Source: JBBATK01 sp040398805 (GTDB lineage Bacteria; Bacteroidota; Ignavibacteria; Kapaibacteriales; NICIL-2). Taken from it: DNA of 64,000 nucleotides. The stretch spans positions 124,001 through 188,000 of the forward strand of contig JBBATK010000002.1 in the NCBI GenBank assembly GCA_040398805.1, read 5' to 3'. The position numbers and the translations under genes are program-made. The notes under the pieces were generated by a model. The model was not told where the DNA came from and did no database searches. It was given only the letters and a program-made list of their open reading frames with translations. Positions 40,744-49,950 of the stretch are shown one piece after another (position 1 is the stretch's first letter; every line of letters begins with the position of its first letter).

Positions 40744-42228
40744 TCACCCTGCGCTTACGGGCTCCAGATCGAAACCGTCCTTACGGTCCTTCATCAGCCA
40801 ACCTGCTGCGGTGATGTCGGCGCGCAGTGCATCAGCGCGGACGAAATCACGCTCCTGCTTCGCTTCCCACCGTTCCTGCGCTAAATGCAGGACGTTGTCG
40901 GGAATGGCATGCGCCTGGGCGACGGGGCGTTCCGTGATATCCCATACGGCGAAGACATCGTTGATGTCCCGGAAGAACTGCAGCACCGCCTCCCGCGACG
41001 GCCCATCCAGCTGCGATGCCGGCGCAGCGGCCATGGCCGCAAGCCCCGTAAACAACGCCGCCAGCGCACGCGGTGTATGAAGATTATCCGCCAACGCGCC
41101 CATGACGGCGGCGCGGACGGGAGCGACGTCGTAGGTCGCGGTGCCCGAGGCCGACCATACATCATGGATCACCTCTTGCACCCGTGCCCGCGCCTTGGCC
41201 GCGGCGGCGAGTCCGTCGAAGGTGAAATTCAGCACGGAGCTGTAGTGACCGGACATCAGTGCGTAGCGGATGTCGCGGGCGTCGTAGCCGCGTGCGAGAA
41301 GGTCACGGAGGGTGAAGTAATTGCCGAGTGATTTGGACATCTTCTTGCCTTCCACTTCCAGGAATTCGTTGTGGCACCACATGCGTGCGGGGTCCACACC
41401 ATAGCCCGCTTCGCTTTGTGCGATCTCGTCCTCGTGATGCGGGAAGCGCAGGTCCACACCGCCCGTATGGATATCGAAGGGCAGCCCCAGAAGTTCTTTC
41501 CCCATGGCGGAGCACTCGATGTGCCAACCGGGACGACCCGGCAGATTCGTCTCGACGCCATCGACGGTGACGGTGAAATCCCATGCGGGCTCACCGTCTT
41601 TCTTGGCCTTCCACAGGACGAAGTCGCTGACGCTGTCGCGTTCGTATTCATCGGCATCGATGCGGACGCCATCGCGGAAGTTCTCCGTATCCACGGCGAA
41701 CAGGCGACCGTACGCGGCATGGGAACGCCATGCGCGGAGGTCGAAGTACACGCTCCCGTCGGCCACATAGGCCACACCGCGGTGAAGGATGCGGCGGATG
41801 AGTTCCTGCATCTGCGGAATGAATTCCGTTGCGCGGGGCATGGCCAGCATCTGTGCGGGGTCGATGCCGAGCACGGAGATGTCTTCGATGAAGGTGGCGG
41901 AGTAGAACGACGTGAAGGCGCGAAGGTTCGCGATGGGATCGCTTGTCTGCCCGCCCATTTCCGGACGCCATTGCTCGCTTCCGGGAGCGCTGTCGCGAAT
42001 GGTCTTGTCATCGATGTCCGTGATGTTCATCACCCATTGCACGTCGTATCCGCCCACCACGCGACACACCCGTTGGAGAAGGTCTGCAGAGAGGAAGGAG
42101 CGCATGTTCCCGATGTGTGCATGGTTGTACACGGTGGGTCCGCAAGAGTAGATGCGCACGAGTCCGTCGCGCAGAGGAACCAGGTCCTCCACGCTTTTCG
42201 AAAGCGTGTTGAAGAGTCGGATGGTCAT
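40744..42228 (-). CDS. cysS: cysteinyl-tRNA synthetase
   Basis: Charges tRNA-Cys with cysteine. 494 residues from ATG 42228, which begins MTIRLFNTLSKSVEDLVPL. The class I signatures are present: HIGH-type AHIGN (37-41) after YSCGPTVYN, the zinc-site region with CSAMGKELLG, and KMSKS (296-300). The C-terminal DALR and anticodon domains follow. It precedes the DUF2520 gene and follows rnr with a 110-base gap that holds TATTTTCG (minus, 42251-42258), one base off the -7 consensus and 22 bases upstream of the ATG. Confidence 0.96.
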   Translation of the reverse strand: MTIRLFNTLSKSVEDLVPLRDGLVRIYSCGPTVYNHAHIGNMRSFLSADLLQRVCRVVGGYDVQWVMNITDIDDKTIRDSAPGSEQWRPEMGGQTSDPIANLRAFTSFYSATFIEDISVLGIDPAQMLAMPRATEFIPQMQELIRRILHRGVAYVADGSVYFDLRAWRSHAAYGRLFAVDTENFRDGVRIDADEYERDSVSDFVLWKAKKDGEPAWDFTVTVDGVETNLPGRPGWHIECSAMGKELLGLPFDIHTGGVDLRFPHHEDEIAQSEAGYGVDPARMWCHNEFLEVEGKKMSKSLGNYFTLRDLLARGYDARDIRYALMSGHYSSVLNFTFDGLAAAAKARARVQEVIHDVWSASGTATYDVAPVRAAVMGALADNLHTPRALAALFTGLAAMAAAPASQLDGPSREAVLQFFRDINDVFAVWDITERPVAQAHAIPDNVLHLAQERWEAKQERDFVRADALRADITAAGWLMKDRKDGFDLEPVSAG

Positions 42229-42339
42229 GATGATCGTAGACGTGTGCCTGCGAAAATACCGATTTGCCGCAGCATGAAGGCGCAGCACGCAGCTATGCGA
42301 TATCACAGGGCTGCAGGCAATCGTCCTTTCCGTGCGGAA

Positions 42340-44505
42340 TCACTCCTCGCTCGGAGCCAGTCGCACATCGATGAGTCGCTTCTCCAATTGCACGCGTGCT
42401 ATCTGCACCTGCACGCGTTTGCCGAAGCTGTACACTTCCTTGGTGCGACGTCCGATGAGACGGAAGTTCTGTTCGTCGTGGGTATAGTAATCGCCCTTCA
42501 GGTCGCGGATGTGCAGGAGGCCTTCGGCATAGATATCGTCCATAAGGACGAACACGCCGAAGCTCGTGACGCCGGTGATGACGCCGCTCATCACATCGCC
42601 CACGTGTTTCTGGGCCATGAGCACTTGTGCGAGTTTCGAGGAGGCACGCTCGGCGTCCACGGCGAAGCGTTCCTGAACGGAGCAATGGTCCGAGATATCC
42701 TCGACGGACTCACCCAATGCTCGCAGTCGGGCGTCCGACGGCTTGGCAAGCGCATACTCCTTGAGCAGACGGTGCACGATGACATCGGGGTAGCGGCGTA
42801 TGGGCGAGGTGAAGTGGGTGTAGTTCTCGAAGCCCAGACCGTAGTGACCCACATTCTGTCCCGAATAGCGGGCCTTCGCCATGGAGCGCAGCAGCACCTG
42901 ATTGATGACGCTCGCTTCTGGTCGCTCGCGCAGGTTCTCCAGCAGTGCATTGATGTCCTTGGATGTGGCCTTCTTCGTGGGAAGCTTCGCTCCCAGAGTA
43001 CGGACATACGAGAACGCCGCTTGCAGCTTCTCCACATCGGGATCGTCGTGAATGCGATACATGAAGGGCACGGTACGTTTCTGCTTCCACGCTTTGGATA
43101 CGTTGACGATGTGTTCGGTCACCGTGCGGTTCGCGGCGAGCATGCATTCCTCCACAAGGCCTGTGGCATCGGAGCGACGTTTGACGGTGGCACGAACGGG
43201 AAGCTTGTTCTCGTCCAGCACCCACCGCACTTCGCTGGTCTCGAAATCGATGCCGCCCTGTTGAAAGCGATGATGGCGCAGCGTCGTGGCCAACTCATGC
43301 AAGGACAGGAGGAAGTCGCGATGCGGATCGTCGGCACCGTCGATCACCCGCTGCACCTCGTCGTAGGTGTAGCGGCGTTTGGAGTGGATGATGGTCTCGT
43401 TGATCCGATAGTTCACGAGCTTTCCATGGGGTGTGAACTCCATGAACACGCTGAAGGTGAGACGGTCCTGATGCGGTACCAGCGAGCAAACGTTGTTGGA
43501 AAGGATCTCCGGAAGCATAGGCACCACGCGGTCCACAAGGTAATAGCTGTTGGCGCGGTTCAGTGCTTCCTTATCCAGTATCGACCCTTCTTCCACATAG
43601 GTGCTCACATCCGCGATGTGCACGCCGAGCTCGGCGTTCCCGTTGTCGAGCAGGGTGTAGGACAATGCGTCGTCGAAGTCCTTGGCGTCATCGGGATCGA
43701 TGGTGATGACGAACTCGTCGCGGATGTCGACGCGCTTGTCGAGGTTCCGCACGGCATTGGCGGACGCATGGGCGGCCTCCTCCACGGCACGCGGGAAGGC
43801 CACGGGAAGACGGAACTCCTTGACGATGGCATCGAACTCCACCCGCACCACGCCGGCGCGACCGAGCACTTCGATGATCTCCGCTTCGGGATTCTTGTGC
43901 GGATTATCCCATTTGAAAAAGCGCGCGAGGACCTTATCACCCACCTTGGCGTCGTGCGATTTGCGCGACGACACGAGGAAGTCGTGACGATAGAAGTCTT
44001 CGTCGGGCACGAAGAACAGGAAATCCCCATCGGCCGACAGCGTACCCGCGATAGGGGCGGCGCTTCGCTCGAGGATATGGACCACTTCGCCGCGAGGTTT
44101 CTTGTTCGGGCGCAGGGCAAGGAGCTGCACTTCCACGGTGTCGCCGGGAAGAGCGGTTCCCATGTCGTGCTGTTTGATGTGAATGCGGGGGAACTCCTTG
44201 TCGGAGGTTTCCACGACACCGCTGGTGGGATGCTCGCAGACGAGAACGCCCACGAACGAGGTTTTATCGGCCTTCGAGGCCAAGGTGTACCGACGTCGGG
44301 TCGTGCGGCGAAGCACGCCCTCGGCGATAAGTCCGTCGAGCACGCTGCGGAGGTCGTCATGTCGCGGTGATTCCGCGGAGATGCCCACAGCCAGACCGAT
44401 TTCGTTGATCTTCAACGGAACGGTGGAGCGTTTGACGGTGTCAAGGACAAGGTCGCGCACGTCGCGCGAGGTGCCGGGCTTTGAGCCCGAAGCAGAAGAT
44501 TTCAT
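42340..44505 (-). CDS. rnr: ribonuclease R
   Basis: Processive 3'-5' exoribonuclease of the RNase II/RNB family that degrades structured RNA. 721 residues: a winged-helix N-terminus (LKINEIGLAVGISAESPRHDDLRSVLDGLIAEGVL, about 32-68), two cold-shock domains (about 75-235), the RNB catalytic domain (about 245-575) with ITIDPDDAKDFDDALS supplying the magnesium aspartates, and a C-terminal S1 domain (about 635-710, GDVMSGVITGVTSFGVFVLMDD). Only a short N-terminal basic tail precedes it, and no lysine-rich C-terminal tail is present. TACCTTTC (minus, 44512-44519), one base off the -7 consensus, is very close to the ATG. Confidence 0.95.
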   Translation of the reverse strand: MKSSASGSKPGTSRDVRDLVLDTVKRSTVPLKINEIGLAVGISAESPRHDDLRSVLDGLIAEGVLRRTTRRRYTLASKADKTSFVGVLVCEHPTSGVVETSDKEFPRIHIKQHDMGTALPGDTVEVQLLALRPNKKPRGEVVHILERSAAPIAGTLSADGDFLFFVPDEDFYRHDFLVSSRKSHDAKVGDKVLARFFKWDNPHKNPEAEIIEVLGRAGVVRVEFDAIVKEFRLPVAFPRAVEEAAHASANAVRNLDKRVDIRDEFVITIDPDDAKDFDDALSYTLLDNGNAELGVHIADVSTYVEEGSILDKEALNRANSYYLVDRVVPMLPEILSNNVCSLVPHQDRLTFSVFMEFTPHGKLVNYRINETIIHSKRRYTYDEVQRVIDGADDPHRDFLLSLHELATTLRHHRFQQGGIDFETSEVRWVLDENKLPVRATVKRRSDATGLVEECMLAANRTVTEHIVNVSKAWKQKRTVPFMYRIHDDPDVEKLQAAFSYVRTLGAKLPTKKATSKDINALLENLRERPEASVINQVLLRSMAKARYSGQNVGHYGLGFENYTHFTSPIRRYPDVIVHRLLKEYALAKPSDARLRALGESVEDISDHCSVQERFAVDAERASSKLAQVLMAQKHVGDVMSGVITGVTSFGVFVLMDDIYAEGLLHIRDLKGDYYTHDEQNFRLIGRRTKEVYSFGKRVQVQIARVQLEKRLIDVRLAPSEE

Positions 44506-44550
44506 AGATGTGAAAGGTAGTGAGAGGCGTCGGTGCGCAGCGGAGCGAGA

Positions 44551-47208
44551 TCAGGCAAAGACGACGACGTTGTTTGTTTTGGCGGATGCGAGCTCCATGG
44601 CACGTCCGGCGTTGGTCAGGAGTGACTCCGCATTGTCGCCTGCGATCGCTTTGGCGATGCCGATGCTGACGGTGACGGTGTAGCGTTTCTTATTGATTTC
44701 CTTGACGCTGATAGCTACTTCTTTTCGCAGGCGCTCGGCCCATAATTGTACTTCGGTGTCGCGTGTGCCATTGACAGCGAGGGCGATGATATTCTCATCC
44801 ACCCTACCAACGACGTCGTAGCCGCGAACATATTTGCGGACCACGGAAAGAACATGCATGAACAGTTCCTCGCGGTCGTTGTGATTGAGACTGTTCTCGA
44901 CGGCGCTGTACCGGTCGATATGCACGAGAACGGACACCAACGGCACATTCGTCTCGGAGGCGCGCACCAATTCCTCCTCCAGACGTTGGATGAACGCACC
45001 GCTGTTCAACAGCCCCGAGGCTTCATCCACCAAGGCGGATTTCTTCAGCATCTTCTGCACATGGATCTGCTCGAGCAGGATGCCTGTCTGCTCACCGATG
45101 GTTTCCAAGATGGCCACATCGCGACCGGACAGTTCCGCGGAATTGCCCTCGGCGAAAAGTGCGCCGTAGCAATGAGTGGTGGACTTCAGCGGTACGGCCA
45201 CGAAGAAACCGTTATGCAACGGTCCTTCGTCTTCGTGGAAGCGCACCGCGCCGTGCGCCACGGCGGGCACGCAGTTCGTGACACCGCGGAATATGGTCGG
45301 CGAGATGAGGGAGCTCTCGGTATCCACCGGCTGACCCGACAACTGCTCCACGCCCGGCAACGACGACATGATGTTATGAATGGTCCATTGGTCCTGCTGA
45401 CGGTCGAAGAGGACGACGCCGATGGTTTGCGATTCCACCACGGACGCGGAGGAATCCACGAGCGCCGACGCGATCTGCTGCATGGTGGTGCCGGGACGGT
45501 TCACCATGGAGCGGAATTGCGTGAGCGCTTCCAGAGCCCGCGAGCGTTGAAGCAGATCGTACTTGCCCGTATAGCTCTGGGTAAGACCGCTGATGAGCTT
45601 GGTGAAGTGTCCAAGAGAGCCGATGGTGATCTCATCATAGGCATCGTCCTGCGTGGAGTCTGCGCACAACACACCGATGACGGTGTGGTTGAGGAACACG
45701 GGCACGCCCACGAAGGATGTCGTTCCGGCGGGACCGTTGTAGTAGGGGATGAGGTCGGTCTGCGCCGAGGGCTTGATCTCCGTGAGGATCTCCGGACGTC
45801 CGCTCGTGGCGATCTGCGACACGATATCGAGTCCCAAAGGATATTTCCTCTTCGTGCGGAACAGCTCTTCCACATCGGTGATGCGCGTTTCCAGAACGAG
45901 CTCGTTCTGCTCCTTGTTCACCCAGAAGAAGGCGGCCGTCCGTGCGTTCATCATGGAGCGGATCACCATGAGCACGCGGGAGAGCAGATAATCGAATTCC
46001 TTCCTCGGCTCTTCCTCCTCGTCCGACGGATGTTCGGCATCGTCGATGAGGTTGGCCATGGCAAGCAGGAGTTGACGTTGTTTGGAGGACTCGGCGGCGG
46101 CAAGCGGACTCTTCCCTTGCGCAATGCCTGCGTCCGTGGGATAGGTGTTTGCATAGAGATCGTCCGTGCCTTGTGCGGGCAGCGGAATGGCATCGCCGTA
46201 AATCAGGTCGCTGAACCGCGGTGCAGGATCCGGCGGCGGTTCGCCCGGAACGAAGGGTATCTCCAGCGACGGATCTTCGAACAGGTCCGCTTGCACCACG
46301 CGATGCTTCAAACGTCCGCCGAACCCTTGAGCCGGCTTTTCGCTCTTCTCCGTGCCGACTATCGTCGAAGTCGCAGGTGCCGGCGGCACGGAAGCATCCT
46401 CCGTCGGCACGGTTACAGGAGCCACAGGTGCCGGTGCATCGGATGACGTCGGTGCATCGGATGTCTTCGGTGCATCGGATGACGTCGAGATAGCGGGCGC
46501 GTTGTCACGTGAGGGATTGTCGGCAAGAGGACGACGGGCCACGATGCGCATGCCGGAATCATCATCGCCGGCGAGCGACGCCGCTGCAGGTCGCGCTGGA
46601 GCCGCTGCAGGGGCCGGAGTGGCGTCCGTTGCCGGACGTCGTGCTTTGATGCGCATGCCGGAGATCTCGTCCTCGAAATCCGTCGGAGTCCCGCTATCCG
46701 CCGATGTCGTCTCGGCCTTGGCAACGGACGGACGGCTGCGTGCGGCATCGAGGTCCGAAGCAGCGGTGGAAGTGGCCTTGTAGGCGCTCTCCCTGCGTGT
46801 CACCACCGCGGGCTCGGCGGCATCGGAGGTATCATCGAACCGGATGCGTTTCGGTTCCTTGGGTTCTTCGGTATCGGCAGCGGTCGACGCCTCGGGCACA
46901 TCGTCTCCACCGAAGTTCGATTCGAAGTCGTCGAACACATAGCGGGTTCCGCTTGCGTCCTTCTTCACTTTCATGGAGAGCTCGACGGACTGCGATGGAG
47001 CGGGCCTGCGGAGTTCCACCCGTTCTTTCAAGCGGGCGTTGATGGTCATGACAAGGATGACACCGGAAAGCAATGCTATGCACGCACCGATAAGCCGGAC
47101 GGGCAGGTCGTCGAGGAAAACGAGAAAGAACAGACCCAGGACGATGACCACGATGTAGATGGTGTCCGATCTGTCGAGATATTTCCGAAGGTCAAATGTG
47201 GAGCTCAT
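44551..47208 (-). CDS. membrane protein with GAF domains and degenerate GGDEF domain
   Basis: An 885-residue signalling protein. Two transmembrane helices lie at about 15-30 and 35-55. Residues 60-340 are low-complexity, acidic and Ala/Pro-rich, with two copies of SGMRI(K/V)ARRP and the hexapeptide repeat SSDAPKTSDAPTSSDAP. Two GAF-like domains follow (about 400-530 and 560-700). The C-terminal 165 residues are a GGDEF fold (ALVDEASGLLNSGAFIQRLEEEL...VTVSIGIAKA), but the active-site loop reads GRVDEN instead of GGDEF, so diguanylate cyclase activity is unlikely. It may sense c-di-GMP or act by protein contact. An exact -7 box lies 74 bases upstream. Confidence 0.8.
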   Translation of the reverse strand: MSSTFDLRKYLDRSDTIYIVVIVLGLFFLVFLDDLPVRLIGACIALLSGVILVMTINARLKERVELRRPAPSQSVELSMKVKKDASGTRYVFDDFESNFGGDDVPEASTAADTEEPKEPKRIRFDDTSDAAEPAVVTRRESAYKATSTAASDLDAARSRPSVAKAETTSADSGTPTDFEDEISGMRIKARRPATDATPAPAAAPARPAAASLAGDDDSGMRIVARRPLADNPSRDNAPAISTSSDAPKTSDAPTSSDAPAPVAPVTVPTEDASVPPAPATSTIVGTEKSEKPAQGFGGRLKHRVVQADLFEDPSLEIPFVPGEPPPDPAPRFSDLIYGDAIPLPAQGTDDLYANTYPTDAGIAQGKSPLAAAESSKQRQLLLAMANLIDDAEHPSDEEEEPRKEFDYLLSRVLMVIRSMMNARTAAFFWVNKEQNELVLETRITDVEELFRTKRKYPLGLDIVSQIATSGRPEILTEIKPSAQTDLIPYYNGPAGTTSFVGVPVFLNHTVIGVLCADSTQDDAYDEITIGSLGHFTKLISGLTQSYTGKYDLLQRSRALEALTQFRSMVNRPGTTMQQIASALVDSSASVVESQTIGVVLFDRQQDQWTIHNIMSSLPGVEQLSGQPVDTESSLISPTIFRGVTNCVPAVAHGAVRFHEDEGPLHNGFFVAVPLKSTTHCYGALFAEGNSAELSGRDVAILETIGEQTGILLEQIHVQKMLKKSALVDEASGLLNSGAFIQRLEEELVRASETNVPLVSVLVHIDRYSAVENSLNHNDREELFMHVLSVVRKYVRGYDVVGRVDENIIALAVNGTRDTEVQLWAERLRKEVAISVKEINKKRYTVTVSIGIAKAIAGDNAESLLTNAGRAMELASAKTNNVVVFA
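46433..46486. repeat. three tandem 18-bp repeats
   Basis: The plus strand carries GGTGCATCGGATGACGTC three times in a row (46433-46450, 46451-46468, 46469-46486), with three mismatches in the middle copy. On the minus strand they encode the SSDAP/TSDAP hexapeptide repeat of the GAF/GGDEF protein's disordered linker. Such in-frame units are likely to vary in copy number. Confidence 0.85.
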
Positions 47209-47281
47209 GAGCGTTTCGAGCTAACCGCTGAAAGCGACACGTCGCTGCGCCGCTGCTTGCGCATATCGGACGTGAGTTGTG

Positions 47282-47289
47282 CAAAGATA
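47282..47289 (-). promoter_or_regulatory. Bacteroidota-type -7 promoter box upstream of the GAF/GGDEF gene
   Basis: The minus strand reads TATCTTTG, an exact TAnnTTTG match 74 bases upstream of the GAF/GGDEF protein's ATG at 47208, in the gap after the chitinase gene stop. Confidence 0.55.
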
Positions 47290-47331
47290 CGATATGGAGG
47301 GGGCTCCGTCGTTGTCGGCGTCCTCGGCGGG

Positions 47332-49797
47332 TCAATCGACGACCACGATCCGCACACACGAGCCGACCCGGAGGAAATACGTTCCTGACTTTTCCGGCAG
47401 CCACGGCACAACGGTGAAATCCGGACGCAGAGACAGTCGCGCTGCGAAAACAACTCGTCCGAGCACATCCGCAACAATCACACTCTCCGTCCGCTCTTTT
47501 TCCGACGTGATCATGCGCATACCGGTTCCCGGATTCGGGAACACCGTAAAGGCGCATTCGTCCGCATGCGGCGCCGGCTCCCACCACACCGCGGTCGAGA
47601 CAGTGTCGCGGAGAGTGAAGACCCGCTGCCTGGTCCACGGTCCGCTCCCCGCCGCATTCCGCGCGCGAACCCGCCAACGTACCGTATCCGTGTTGTTCGG
47701 TAGGCGTACCACGAGCACGGTATCGGTTGTGACCATGGTGCTGTCCGTACCTCCCACCGCCAGATGGATCTCGTATGCTGTGACCGCCGACTTCGCCGCG
47801 CTCCAATGCAAGCTCACATCAAAACCCGTCACGCGGGCACTGTCCGCCGGCGATACCGCCACGACCGCACCCGGAGCGACCAGATGCACGTACGCACCGA
47901 CGTCGCTCCACTCTCCCCAGCCCGCCACCGTATGTGCGCGCACGCGCCATTGCACGCGCGACGTGGTTCCCGTGTGGACATAGGTTCGTATCGTGTCCGT
48001 GCAGAGGGAATCGTTCATGGTGATCGCATCTTCCTCCCGCACTTCCACATGATACCGATCTACGTACGTACCGGCACCATACCAGTGCAACCGCACCGAG
48101 TCGCGAGTCACCACGCTGTCCTTGCCCGGCGCGATCAACACCACCTGCGCCGGATACCCCACCCGAAGGAATGACCACGGCGCGCTCCACGTGTTCCAGC
48201 CCGACAGGTTACGCGCGCATACCGTCCACACATAGGATTCCTGCGCCACCGTGGTGAGGGTGAGGGTGGTATCGACCACCGTGGTGTCAAACACCGCACC
48301 GCTCCTCTGCGCCGTCACCCGCACGCGATAGGCATCCACCGCGGGCGATGACCGTCTCCATGTCAGAACGCATCGCTCGGAACCCAGTCTCTCGCCGTTC
48401 GCCGGCGACACATGCGTGACGCCATCGGGAAGGGGGACGGTGGTGCATACGACGGGTGGACTCCATTCACCCCATCCACGCGCATTGCGCGCGCGCACGC
48501 GGAGCTGCACGGTGCTTGCTCCTGGAAGGGTGAAGGAACGGGAAGTATCGGTCAGGGTGGAATCGCTGTACCACACCGATGAGTTCACGCGCACGTCAAG
48601 GTGATAGGCGGTGACGGACGGACGCGATGAGCGCCAGCGGACAACGACGTCGTTGCGTTGAAGCTGCTCGTTGTTCTGCGGAGCGACGATGGTGCAGATA
48701 TCGGGAACGGTCTGCGGCGAGCCGAACAGTTCTTCGAAGGTGATGGCGTATTGATACCGAGTGCGGCTTGATGTCGTGGCATCCCAATTCACGGACCAGG
48801 TCATCATGCCCTGAAGGTCGGCGTAGCCCGAAGAACGCGCAAGCACATAGCTGCCCGGCCGCGGTCCTTGACCTCGCAGATACCGCACGGCCGTGCGGAT
48901 CAACGTCGTATCGCAGAATCCACCACCCGCCGCCTGCGTGCTTGCGGGAAGGCCGATCAACACCTTCGTTGCGGGAAGACCGGTGAAGAATCCGCCGCCT
49001 CGGGTGGTGAATCCTTGGATCACCGCCTCCGTCATGGCGACGAGGAAATCCGCGGTCGCTTGTGCGTAGATATTCCCGTCGATGCCGTACATGGTGCCGC
49101 TGTTGTAGAGTTGCACGTGAAGAAGATCGAGCGAGTCCCGCATGGCATGAAGGAGCGGCAGGTAGCCGCCCCAGATACTGCCGAACCCGGACATGCCGCC
49201 TTGCACGTAGGCGGTCTCGGGAGCAAAGGTCAGGAGCATCTTCCTTCCGAAGGCGTTGCGATAGTTCGTCATGATCGTCCGTAGTGCCGAGATGAGCTGT
49301 ATCTGCGCCACGTTCTGCGGCGCAGCGATGGTACCGCCGTTAATGAGGATGGAGGCACCGTGTTCTATGTCGATGTCGAGTCCGTCGAATCCGTACACGG
49401 TGAGGATGGACGTCAGCGATGCGGTGAACGCGTCGCGGTTCGCGCCGGTCGTGAGGTCCACGGATGCCGTAGCGCCACCGACACTCAGCAGGACCTTCTT
49501 CCCTTGCGCCCGCACACGCTGGATACGCGCGATGAACTCCTGCTGGGTGCCGCGCGCCGGTGCGAAGGTCATGGTCATGTCGGTAGTGGAGACAGGCAAA
49601 GCGAAGGACACAGCGATGACATTGTACCGTGCGTCCAGGGAGTCGAGAGCTAGATACGGCGCACCACCGCCGTCCCAGTTGTGCCAATATCCGAGCAAGG
49701 TGGGCGTGGGCAGCTGTGCCAACGCGGACAAGGTCACAACGGCATTGAGGATGACCGTGACGCAGAAGCGACGAAGGAAGGAGCGGACGGGAAGCAT
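47332..49797 (-). CDS. secreted GH18 chitinase-like protein with fibronectin III repeats and T9SS domain
   Basis: An 821-residue exported glycoside hydrolase. Signal peptide about 1-27 from ATG 49797. The GH18 barrel (about 30-350) shows LLGYWHNWDG, KKVLLSVGGATAS and the catalytic DGLDIDIE (138-145, acid Glu145). YNVIAVSFAL and the tryptophan-rich MMTWSVNWDA are typical GH18 positions. Four fibronectin type III modules (about 370-740) share the pattern W-R-x-S-x-P-x-V-x-A-Y-x-L/V-x-V...V-R-A-R-N. The C-terminal 75 residues (TVFPNPGTGMRMITSE...KSGTYFLRVG) form a T9SS type A sorting domain. Chitin or a related polymer is the likely substrate. TATCTTGC (minus, 49829-49836) is a weak -7 variant. 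Confidence 0.9.
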   Translation of the reverse strand: MLPVRSFLRRFCVTVILNAVVTLSALAQLPTPTLLGYWHNWDGGGAPYLALDSLDARYNVIAVSFALPVSTTDMTMTFAPARGTQQEFIARIQRVRAQGKKVLLSVGGATASVDLTTGANRDAFTASLTSILTVYGFDGLDIDIEHGASILINGGTIAAPQNVAQIQLISALRTIMTNYRNAFGRKMLLTFAPETAYVQGGMSGFGSIWGGYLPLLHAMRDSLDLLHVQLYNSGTMYGIDGNIYAQATADFLVAMTEAVIQGFTTRGGGFFTGLPATKVLIGLPASTQAAGGGFCDTTLIRTAVRYLRGQGPRPGSYVLARSSGYADLQGMMTWSVNWDATTSSRTRYQYAITFEELFGSPQTVPDICTIVAPQNNEQLQRNDVVVRWRSSRPSVTAYHLDVRVNSSVWYSDSTLTDTSRSFTLPGASTVQLRVRARNARGWGEWSPPVVCTTVPLPDGVTHVSPANGERLGSERCVLTWRRSSPAVDAYRVRVTAQRSGAVFDTTVVDTTLTLTTVAQESYVWTVCARNLSGWNTWSAPWSFLRVGYPAQVVLIAPGKDSVVTRDSVRLHWYGAGTYVDRYHVEVREEDAITMNDSLCTDTIRTYVHTGTTSRVQWRVRAHTVAGWGEWSDVGAYVHLVAPGAVVAVSPADSARVTGFDVSLHWSAAKSAVTAYEIHLAVGGTDSTMVTTDTVLVVRLPNNTDTVRWRVRARNAAGSGPWTRQRVFTLRDTVSTAVWWEPAPHADECAFTVFPNPGTGMRMITSEKERTESVIVADVLGRVVFAARLSLRPDFTVVPWLPEKSGTYFLRVGSCVRIVVVD

Positions 49798-49950
49798 AGG
49801 CGTATCACAACGCGTTTTCGAGACTCCCGCAAGATACACGGAATAGGTACTTGCGAGTCATCGCGTCCCTGGTGCTCTTCGTATGTAACCAATGTCCGCA
49901 ACCTATGTTACTCCCTCGGGGAGCGGAGCTTCGTCATCTGGCAATCATTC

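Noticed and set aside
41371..44370. 999-codon open frame on the plus strand over cysS and rnr
   Set aside because: It lies antisense to two strongly supported genes, and its product has no recognisable domain and is rich in His/Arg/Gly, a typical shadow frame in GC-rich DNA.
44746..46446. 566-codon plus-strand frame over the GAF/GGDEF gene
   Set aside because: Shadow frame antisense to a supported gene; no domain found.
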